DNA of 64,000 nucleotides from Knoxdaviesia capensis (lineage: Eukaryota > Ascomycota > Sordariomycetes > Microascales > Gondwanamycetaceae), in assembly GCA_001510575.1 (NCBI GenBank), contig LNGK01000001.1, forward strand, positions 248,001-312,000, read 5' to 3'. The notes beneath the pieces are model-generated. The model did no database searches. It was not told the origin of the DNA and worked only from the letters and a program-made list of their open reading frames with translations. Positions 55,211 to 64,000 of this stretch are shown here, piece after piece (the first letter of the stretch is position 1; every line of letters starts with the position of its first letter). The position numbers and the translations under genes are program-made.

Positions 55211-56897
55211 TTATGCGGACCCCACCGTAAAGCTTGTGCGCAGTCGCGGCACACGCTGCGCCTCCGCCTCCAGATCAGCGGATATCCGCCGCGAGTCGTC
55301 GTCGCCGAGCTCGCGCATGCGCGCAACATCCTCATCGGCCAGATCTGACAGCACCGAGTCTGCCATGTCGCCGGCAGCGGTGGTAGCGCCGGCCGCGCCA
55401 TGCTGGAGGGGTTCGTCGGCCGCCGCCGCCGCCGCCTCGGGTGCCGTGGCTGCGAGTGCCGGGTGGAGCGCAGCGTGGCCGTGGGCGTCGGAGACTTGGG
55501 CGGTCTGTCCGACCAGCAGGAACTGCGTGTGCGCGTAGTCGAGGTGCTCGGGGCGCGTGGGGATCCAGCGCAGCTTCTTGAACTGCGACGAGATTCTGCG
55601 GCGGTGGTCAGAGCCGTTAGTCGGGACATGGCACCTCTTACGTGTTGGCGTCAAAGCAGCACACTTACTCTTCGGGATAGTCCGCCTTCTGCGGGAACTG
55701 GGCCGAGCCCGCAAACGCCGGGTTGCGGGTCGACATGATCACGCGGCCGGTGCTCGCGATCCCGAGTTCGCGCTGCACATCGCCGACGGCCCCCGGCACT
55801 GTGAGCCGGTACGCCAGGTGGCTGTCGCGGCCGGTGGTGGCGAGCACGTACACGCCCTCGCCCGCCGGCGCTGCCGCCGGCACGTGGCGCTCGCCGCGCG
55901 TCTGCGTTTCGTACGTGCGGTCGCCCAGCACCGCCCGCACCGTCTCGAGCGTGGTGTCTGGGCCGGCGTTCTCAACAAACCCGAACAGCCGCTCGCTCGG
56001 AGACGTGGGCACCTTTTTCTTGGGCACCACGCAGATGCGCAGCCCGTGCTCGTCTTTCAGCGCCCGCGGCGACTGGGCTCCCGCCGCGCCGTCGGGGCCC
56101 GGGCTGAGGCAGTCGGTCGACCCGAGCGGGCGCAACACCATGTAGAACCGCGCAATGTCCTTGGCGGAGGCTGGCGGCGTGTCGACGTGCTCGGCCGCCG
56201 GCTCGTCCATGTCGTCAACGCGGCCGCGGTAGAAGAAGTAGATGATGCCGCGCTCAAGGACTTCTGCTGCGTGGTGCTTCTCTGCCCAAGCTTGGCCGCC
56301 GTGTTTGTGGTCGGACTGCTCGGCCTTCACCCCCGTGTCCGTGATCTTCAGCTCCGGGTCTCCCGCGGCACGCGCACCGCCTTCAGTATCTGTGCCCAAG
56401 GGGTGAGTGACCGCCGCACTGTACACAGCTTTGAGCTCGGGCAGGTCCGCCCCAGCAAACGGGTCGCCGGCATGACCATCAGCCATCGTAAATGCATCCG
56501 CCATGTCGCCGTTGAGAAACAGCGTGTGGTCGCCGGTATCTAGCCCGGGGCCGGCAGTCTCGGGGATCACACCCAGTATAACCTCCTGGTTCCCCGAGCC
56601 CTCATCCGCCGATGTGTCCTTGAGGCTGTCATTTCCAGGTGCAGGCTGGTGGTTCTGCCCAGCACTGCCGCCACCCAGATCGCGCTCCTTGCCTTTCCTA
56701 GCCACGTCCGCTTCATCAGCGCCGTGGTGTCCACCACCCTGGTTCGACTGCACCTTGACGGCTGGAAGCTCGCCCGAGCCTCCGCCACCAGTCTTGGCCT
56801 TTTTCGACCGGTGGATGGTGTCCGGGAGCTCCACAAGCAGCTCGTGCTTCTCACCTGATGCGCTGCCGCGGCGCAGGGATGCTCTCGTGATAGGCAT
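55211..56897 (-). CDS. Conserved fungal protein of the group annotated 'BTB domain transcription factor'
   Basis: Exons 56897-55669 and 55595-55211, with a 73-bp intron, give 537 aa. Residues 1-200 are disordered (Gly, Ser, Asp, Ala rich) with a basic RSKKAKT patch near residue 31. The core carries blocks I associate with a fungal family often labelled BTB domain transcription factor: VLERGIIYFFYRGRVDD, DIARFYMVLRPLG, RLFGFVENAG, TRGERHVPAAAPAGEGVYVL, and after splicing YPEEISSQFKKLRWIPTRP then HTQFLLVG. I see no actual BTB fold signature and no DNA-binding motif, so the label is only a family name. The C-terminal 80 residues are Ala-rich and acidic. The assignment rests on recalled family patterns. 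Confidence 0.7.
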
Positions 56898-58754
56898 GGT
56901 GTTTTTTCGTGGGGTGAAATTTCGTGGGGATAGGTGTATATCGTATAGCTCCAAAAAGCGACCAGTAGGACTTAGAGGGGAGAAAATAAATAAGGAAAAG
57001 AAAGAATAAAAAGAGAGATTGTCCGTGGAACTGGACCCTTCTTCAAACCCCCCGAGTTCGAAACTATCTACACATCTTTTCTTACCCTCCATTCCGCATC
57101 CGGCCAGCTTCCTCCAAACACCACCAATGTACATCCATGTGCGAGCACAAGCTGGCCCACCCCAGGTTTCTAGAGACGTACTCCCAGCGTTCTGGTTTGT
57201 ACAGAAGTACGTATGTACCTTCCCGGGAACGGCCGGACCGGCCGGCGGAGGGGGACCTAGCGGAGACCCGATTGGCTCCCGGGTGCCTCGGAAAAAGCGG
57301 GGCCCACCTCTCCACGATTTTTTGGGGGTCGTCCCCCGATTTGAGCGCAAACAAACAAAAAAAAACCCCCCGGCCCCTAAATGTTCCAAAGAAGTACGTC
57401 GACGTCGAAGAACAAACAAAGGGTATGTGGGGGATTCGAATGGGATCTCGACATACTGTGGAGAAACCGAAACACCGAGTGAGAAGAAGGGACTCTATGA
57501 GTATGCACCCTGGAATCCCGTTCGTTTTACCTCGTCCTTCAGCTGAATCAGGGAGGGAGTGTGAACGAGGGAAAACATAACGACCACACGACTTATGTGG
57601 CTGCAAATATTTTTGCTGGTTCATCCCTTGCTGTTGACTTTCTCGTCGATGATGTCATTCTCTCGCCAGCCCAGACTGGCAGTGCACTTTTGCACATCCA
57701 TCAACAGGTGTTGAGGACTGAGAACCACGGCTTAGTCTTCCATGGTCGCGGGCTGTGATTTGTTGAAGCCCGCGTTAGATCCTTCTCACAAGCAGTAGTA
57801 TATATGGAGTAACAGGTTCCCCGCATTTTGTAGTCCAGGAAATGAACGAGCCAAGAAGAGAAAAGAAATCACGCACAACAGACATGGACATGGACACAGC
57901 AGTCATCTAGCAGTGGACCAAGTACATGTTTTTGACATTCTAGCCCAGTATCTGAACACAACAAACAAAACGTACAAACAAAAGAAAGAAAAAGAAAAAA
58001 CGCCTGCGTTATGCAAAGACCGTACACGCACTCTGAAAGCGGCGGTTGGAAAAACCAGGGATTCTCTGGAAATAATATATACATGACGGGGTGTTTGCAT
58101 ACACGCCCGATCAGCAGAAGTGATACTGTTAATGTGTTATGTTCATGTCCCCTGCCCGTCATTGAAGGTGATTTTCAACAACGACGTGTAGGGGAGGAGT
58201 TGATGCGCTTCGTGTGTGGCATAAGTTGTTTGGTGGCAGTGAAGTGAAGAATAAAGCCCGGAGTGAATGCACCGGAGACATTGAAGAATCGAAATATCCG
58301 TCTAACATGCGGATAAACAGTAGTGACAGTGTAAAAAAAAAAAGATCAGTGGGACTGTACCTCCCGAAAGAAGGTGTGATCATAAAGGTGACATGGCATG
58401 AGTTGTTGGGATGAAATGTATCCAAAGGGTGCCTCCAAACACATTCGGAATGTTCTGTTTGTGAAGAGTCGTAGGAAAGTCGTGTTAAAGGTGTTGTTGG
58501 GTGGTGATGGCGATTGTTAGTTGATATTGGTATTATTGAGGTAGGGTCGAAGTGGGAGTGGCACTGGCAGATGGTTCCGAGTTGTTCCCGGCGGAACTGG
58601 ACTCGGAAGATTGTTGTTGCTCCTGCTCCTGCTCCTCCTTCTCCATCTTCTCCCTGAGCTCGTTCTCTATCTCTCCTGCTTCACTCTCTCTTGCTTCTCT
58701 AGCTTCTCCCGCTCTTGTTTCTCCTTCGCCTCCCGTTCCTCCTGCTCCTTCTTC
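56898..58754. other. Spacer upstream of the 'BTB-labelled' gene
   Basis: No gene is supported. It contains that gene's promoter (toward 56897) and the region downstream of the SGNH-like gene. The Ser/Leu/Pro-rich frames around 58550-58770 are an antisense image of the Glu/Arg-rich C-terminal coding repeats. Confidence 0.55.
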
Positions 58755-60566
58755 TCACTTCGGCTGATGTTGCGCGCGTTCGTTCCTCTCCCGCTCTTCC
58801 CGCGCGCGTTGCTCTTCCGCTTCCCGCACCATGCGTTCGGCGTAGTCCTTTTCGCGCTGGGCTTTGATCGCCGGCCATTCTATGTCAACCTGCAGCTTGC
58901 CCGCGCGGTCGGCGCGCTCCAAGAGCGTGCCATCGACGGAGTCACTGTTGACGCCAAGCAGAAGAATCTCGCTGGTGGCCTTGACAGCCTCCTCGAGAGC
59001 CGAGTCAACCATTCGTCGGCCACCCATGAAGGGGGAGTAGAACAAATGCTCGTCGGGCTGGTCGCAAACTGATACAACCGACGAGCCTTCGCTCCGAACA
59101 CAGGGGGTTGTGATGTCAGCGACACCCAGGAAATCAGAACGGCGACCCCGGCCGTAAAAGTCCGTCAAGTTCTCCTTCTGGAACTGGTACTCGATCATAG
59201 TCTCCGACATAAACGCCGCTGCCTCAAACTGGACTGCAGCCCGACGCGGGTAGGGCGCCATGATAGTTTCGGTTCGTCGCCCAAAAAGCCAGCGCTTGAT
59301 TTTGAGGGCTCCTCCGGATGTGTTTTCGTCAGTCGGGATCGCCTTCTCTTGGCCGAGGGCGGCCGTGGAGTTAAAATGGCGGCGCTCGGGAACTGTCGGA
59401 GAAATCGACACTGGCGTATGCACCCAATTTGCGACGTACTCCTCAACAAGACCATTCCACAGCTCAGTCAGGTACAGCGCATTCCGCACCTCTTCGGCCT
59501 TTGAGTGAGGCTCCGGCGGAGTCGGGCGCAGGGACTGCCAGCCTGGAGTAAGGGTAATGTCAGGGAGGCGAGGGATCAGGACGCGGAAGGCTTCAGCGTT
59601 AGGTGAGCCGTACTCGAGCTTGCCCTCCCGGGCGAGTTGAATGGTGTTCTTATCGGCATAGGCCCAATAGTCGGAAAAGGTGACGGAGCGGTTGTCGAGC
59701 GATTCACGGTAGAGGATTTCGACTTGACGGAACATGCGAGACACCAGGGAGTTGACTGTGTTTTCGGCAACGAGTCTGGGAAGCGCGGACAAGGCCCAGA
59801 TGTCCCAGGTTCCAAAGGTGAATACCCAGAGCGTCTCATGCGGAGGGCCTTTCGGAAGGGGACTACTGAGAAATTCCTTGATCTGATCGTCAAGATCCAA
59901 GTATTTCGGTTCGGGGTACCGACGGATATGGGTGTAGTTTCGGCCCGGTGGTGGGTTCGAGCCGGCCTTGTACAGGACATCAGAGACAGCCTTTCGCCAC
60001 AAGCTGTTGGACGTGAGAGCGGTATCGGGCACCGAAGCAACAGACGGGACGAATGAAATAAGGCTTGTGCAGTTGAGCTAATTGGGAGTGCGTTTATCGG
60101 TTAGTGCCGGGACACCTTGGTTGCATGTGAGAATGATGGGGGGGGGGGGGGGGATACTAACCTGCCCACACAACGACTCAGTCCACGGCTTTGTGGACGG
60201 CTTGTGCTCGGGAATTCCCTGCGAGCTCAACAGATCCGGGGTCCCAAACACCACGATTCGCAGGCCTCCCGCCGGAGCGCTTGCCTGTGCCAGCTGCGCG
60301 GCGGATAGGTGCAGCTTAGGTTTGGGGTCTTCAGATATCGACAGCTTTGGTAGTCGGAAGCTGTTAGGGAATTTGGATGGAAGGAACAGGCAGATGGTGA
60401 GTACAGCTGCTATGACGACATAGAGAAGCCGGCGAGGGCTTCCTCGAAGAATGCGCGAGGAGAACACCATCCTTAACCTCGTGAACTTCGAACTGGGTGG
60501 TGCAAGAAGTCCTGGAGAGGAAGAGTGAGGTGAGGTCTCACGAAACACTTTCGATGGTGACAACAT
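58755..60566 (-). CDS. Single-pass membrane protein with an SGNH/GDSL-like lumenal domain
   Basis: Exons 60566-60162 and 60077-58755 give 575 aa; the 84-bp intron holds a run of 16 G on the plus strand. Residues 1-46 are basic and Ser/Pro-rich, and 47-63 (LLYVVIAAVLTICLFLP) is a signal-anchor, so the bulk should face the lumen or outside. The beginning of the domain, GLRIVVFGTPDLLSS (101-115), sits where SGNH hydrolases have block I, and splicing gives PWTESLCGQLNCTSLISFVPS. TFGTWDIWAL further on resembles another SGNH block. The catalytic GDS serine is not evident (FGTPD). The C-terminus is a charged Glu/Arg stretch (REAEEQRAREERERNE). Family membership is tentative and the reaction unknown. 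Confidence 0.7.
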
Positions 60567-63500
60567 GGTGAAAGGTGTGACTGCCGATTGCCTAAACCAA
60601 AACAAACGAGGAAGAAGAATATTGTTGGATGCTGTGTTTGCGTCAAAACAAACAATTTGAAATCTGACAACAACACAACAAAGCAAAGATAAGATCGGGG
60701 AGATTTGTTTTGACACACGACAGAAGTGGTCAAGAAAAGAAAGAAAAATCAGGGAAAACAAGCAGATGTTAAGTGTCCATTAGAAGTCACCCAGTGGCAG
60801 TCTGATTCATGCAGACAATCTGAGAGACTACAGCTGGCACCAGCAAAAGTCTCCGGGTCCGACGGATTAACAACAGAGCTCGAAATGGTCCAGGGACAAG
60901 CGTGCCTCCCAGCGGCGTCAGGAATTAGTCCCACACGTCTTATTGAGGTATGTATGACACGACACTGAGCCCGAGAGAGACTTCAAGACCGGAGGCGAAA
61001 CCAGGAACGCGGGATGAGGTTTAGAGACAGTCGATAGTGCAAATAGACAGAAGAGTCCACCGACTTTCTTAGCCGCAGCGGGACGAATGTTGAAAGTGAA
61101 ACCAGTTTTGTGCTACGCCGTCTAAGGAGGCAGAGAGGCAGCGGCCCGGGAAAAAAGAAAGTGGCCTCGAATATTCTGTTATTTCAAGCGGAGCCAGTCA
61201 GTGTCGATGGAAGGAAGCTGGGGAAGGCCGTAGATGTATCACTGAACGGATATCGAGCGAAGTGGAGATATAGAAGCCTGAGCTTGGATGCGACCGATCC
61301 TTGGGGGCGAGAGAGAAAAATCCGAGTCCTGTGGCGTGGAATGACAGGTTGGGGCGGAAGTACGGCAAGCAAGAGATCGGCACACTAAGCGAATAACAAG
61401 CTGGTCACAGGGAAGAAGTTGGTGATGGTGCAGAGATGAAGCACGTCGAAAGCAAGACAGCAGTGCATATGAATGGAGTGGCAGTAGTCTTGAAGTTGCG
61501 GTAGGGCAAAACTGGAGAGAGTTGGAGAGAGGGAGCCTGGTATATATATATATGGTTATAGGGTGGAGACACAGAAACGGGTACAGGTATCAAGTGCAGA
61601 GTCCAGATGTATCGGCTGTGCTGGCAGATGATGGCCTGTGGACAGTATGTACGTAGTACATACGTATATCCTGTCCTATACAGTGAAGTCAGACAAGGCT
61701 GAGGCCGACGCACACGAGCTGTTTCAGAGAAGCACAGCCAGGCCTATAAGACAAGGAATTCGGTCTGGGCAGGAAAGAGGCCCAGGAAGACGAAAGAATA
61801 ACGGCAAACGAAGGTATTATGAAGAATTCACGCAGAAAAAAGGGTGAAAAATATGGAAGCCCGTGTGGCTCTTGGGGTTTCACCTGTGAAATGCAAAAGA
61901 AGGCCACATAAGAAAAAATACAACGGAAGGGAAGAGACCAGAGGGGAAGAGAAATCAGGGAGACGGGCAACGACGGTATATTTGAAAGGGGCAGAAAACA
62001 GAAAAGGAAGAAGAAGCAAAAAGAAAAAAAAGGAGAGAGAAGAAAAAAAAGATGATGCTACAGGAGGAGATTTATTTTGGTTCACGGAGACTTGTTATCG
62101 GATCAGCACAGAAATGGCCACTCAAATTGAAAATTCCCCCCAACATGCGGAAATGACGAAGGAAAAGTTAGAAGAAAAGGAAGGCGCGAGGCATTACGGG
62201 TAGGCAAGGAAGACATGGGAAGGAGCCCAGTTCCGGGTGGAGGAGGGAGGGAAGGAGCGAGATCTGCAAGATTGGGCAAGACCCCAGTGGAGAGAGCGCC
62301 AGATATCGAGGAAGGAGCGGGCTTTCGCAGTAGACCGCCGTGGATATGCTTCTAGCCAAGATATTAAGTTAAGGGGGTTTGCAAGATAACGGGAAACTTC
62401 TCTCGTGACGTGAACAGCCACGGCGAATCTTGATCTTCTCTCCAGACACAGTATGTGCATACTTAATTCAGTCTGTGATCTTGTTAAATTCTTCCTTTCG
62501 CTCGGTATGTCTACGAGTATGAACTCTTCGTCTGTGAATAGTGGAAAAGGCGCCTCTCCCGCACACCCTCACCTCCAAAAAGCCGTGACACGCTCCGACG
62601 GCGGACGCTTCGGCGGACTCCAAAGCTGATATCGACATAGCCGCATCGCTTCGCAGCTGCTTAGACCGGAAAGTCAGGTGGGCACGCGACACAAGACGGA
62701 CATACGACGGAGAGAAAGGAGGAAAAAAAAAACACCAGGGGTGGCGATGTGGGCCCATCCACCCCCTCCCAGCCGGCTTGGTGTTGTTGGACCCAAACAA
62801 ATTGGCGGTAATTTTCGTTTCAAATTTTCTCTCTCTCATTCTTTTCTTTCTTGGGGGCGCGCAAGGATGCGCTGACCAGGAGCTATTGCTCTAATATATT
62901 TGACTGAACAAGACCTTGGCATTCCAGGATTCACGGCATCGATACCCAGAAGCCCAGCGAACCGCCCACACCACGCTGTACACCACACACACACGCACGC
63001 CGTACATCCTATCATACCAGACTTCATACACTACCACTCCTTCGCAGCAGTTCGTCTCGGAGTGTCCAGTCCAGAAGGGGAAGGCCGGCACACTCTGCAC
63101 TCAACACGGCGATGGTTATTCCCCTTCCGTTTCCCTCTCTCTGGTGTTTAGCTCCAGGGATGGCCCCCGAAAAATGGCGTCCCCGAGATCAGTGTGCGTT
63201 ACGTGGCCTGGTGTGCGTGTCGTGTGCATGTCCCACTGCATAGTTTCGAAAACCAAGAAGAAAGGCGTTAGAGCCCACTGGGTCCCAACGACAGCCGAGT
63301 TTTCCGTCCTGCGACTGGCTGGGAGAGGCGAACGAAATGAATGGCCCCCCCAAAGCAGACAATAGCGCGCCAGGGGGGGTGGGACGGATACACCAAGGTT
63401 GGAGACTTGGGAGTTGGTCCGGTGGGATTCCATTTATAGGCTGTATAGCCCCTTTTAGAGCGACCTCAAAACGCCCCAAAGGCGAGAAGAAAAGACAGGA

Positions 63501-63902
63501 AGAATCGTCGATCCACCCATGGGGGTGCCCCCCTGCATTGAAAAAGGCTGCAGATGTAATGCTGTAATTTACGAGCGTTGGGGAGGGTTGCATTTGTCCA
63601 ACTTTGGTGACTCGTGTCAACGGGAGATTGCGATATTTGGGCGGTGTCTCTGCATCACCACATTCACCACAATGCGCCCAGCAGGAAACGAGAAGAACAA
63701 TTCGACGTCGGGGCTATACCCGGTCGAGACCTGTCTAATGAGAGTCGGTATGCCTATTCCTCTATGAAACTGCCCAGAAATCGCGAGTTGATTGATGCTT
63801 GTCTGTCTGGATTCACTGGTCCATATAAAACTGTCTCCTCTGAATGGGCGATCACGAGCATGTGACCCCATCCACGTGACTGGCTGCCGAAAACTCACTT
63901 AC
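60567..63902. other. Gene-free 3.3-kb spacer
   Basis: Promoter of the SGNH-like gene, then purine-rich and mixed sequence without a supported gene. A (TA)n run lies at 61541-61553 and a perfect palindrome at 61645-61663. Confidence 0.5.
61645..61663. repeat. Short perfect palindrome
   Basis: GTATGTAC and GTACATAC flank a 3-bp GTA spacer. Confidence 0.85.
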
Positions 63903-63983
63903 CAGGATCACCGACATCGGGGCAGCGCTTCACGAAGCACTTGCCTGCCGCGTTACATCCAGAGGGCGTTCCGTACATGAGAT
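63903..63983 (-). CDS. Possible internal exon of a Cys-rich protein, gene cut by the window edge
   Basis: On the minus strand an 81-nt segment is bounded by a CTGCAG acceptor (at 63984) and a GTAAGT donor (at 63902). Only one frame is open; it reads LMYGTPSGCNAAGKCFVKRC, then PDVGDP. The spacing of cysteines suggests a small secreted or extracellular protein. Upstream exons lie outside the window and a downstream exon could not be placed with confidence. Confidence 0.3.
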
Positions 63984-64000
63984 CTGCAGTGAAATGGAGC

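Noticed and set aside
1..64000. CRISPR arrays, bacterial operons, or a secondary-metabolite cluster
   Set aside because: Eukaryotic intron-containing genes of unrelated function; no regularly spaced repeats and no PKS/NRPS/terpene core enzyme.

Overview
The window reads as nuclear DNA of a filamentous ascomycete (Pezizomycotina, most likely a Sordariomycete). Its genes are monocistronic on both strands and interrupted by short GT..AG introns (about 58-131 bp) with CTAAC-like branch points. Coding sequence is strongly G/C-ending. Proteins carry fungal low-complexity Ser/Ala/Pro segments. Fungus-typical families are present (HET domain, BTN1/CLN3, SPX phosphate transporter, GH10 xylanase). The species cannot be named from this sequence alone.

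Layout. 1-3203: 3' part of an ABCB/MDR-type full ABC transporter. 4121-6868: SPX-domain low-affinity phosphate transporter. 7459-9046: BET4, the alpha subunit of Rab geranylgeranyl transferase, with an unusual out-of-frame small ORF inside it. 9245-10757 (-): AIFM2/FSP1-like FAD oxidoreductase. 12541-13687 (-): GNAT acetyltransferase. 13.7-27.3 kb: gene-poor block whose only supported gene is an intron-containing tRNA-Ser(GCU). 27306-30176: DUF1479 oxygenase-like protein with a 400-residue disordered N-terminus, converging on an ankyrin-repeat membrane protein (31195-32949, -). The ankyrin gene is divergent from a large HET-domain protein (34877-38338), which converges on a secreted GH10 xylanase (38649-39917, -). 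41809-41880 (-): tRNA-Arg(UCU). 42959-44566 (-): F-box-like protein with paired CxxC motifs. 48950-50415 (-): BTN1. 51390-52764 (-): App1-type DUF2183 phosphatidate phosphatase. 55211-56897 (-): conserved fungal protein usually labelled 'BTB domain transcription factor'. 58755-60566 (-): membrane-anchored SGNH-like protein. At the right edge lies a possible exon of a Cys-rich protein (-).

There is no operon or biosynthetic cluster: this is an assortment of housekeeping genes (BET4, BTN1, phosphate transport, tRNAs) mixed with accessory genes (HET, xylanase, ABC exporter). The most unusual sequence signals are the codon-biased ORF nested out of frame in BET4, the replaced metal-ligand position in the DUF1479 protein, an 11-residue basic repeat array in the ankyrin protein, a 45-bp tandem repeat, and AACCCTA/TAGGGTT telomere-like motifs in many spacers, three times as inverted pairs. 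Exon boundaries were assigned by eye from splice consensus, reading-frame continuity and protein-family fit.
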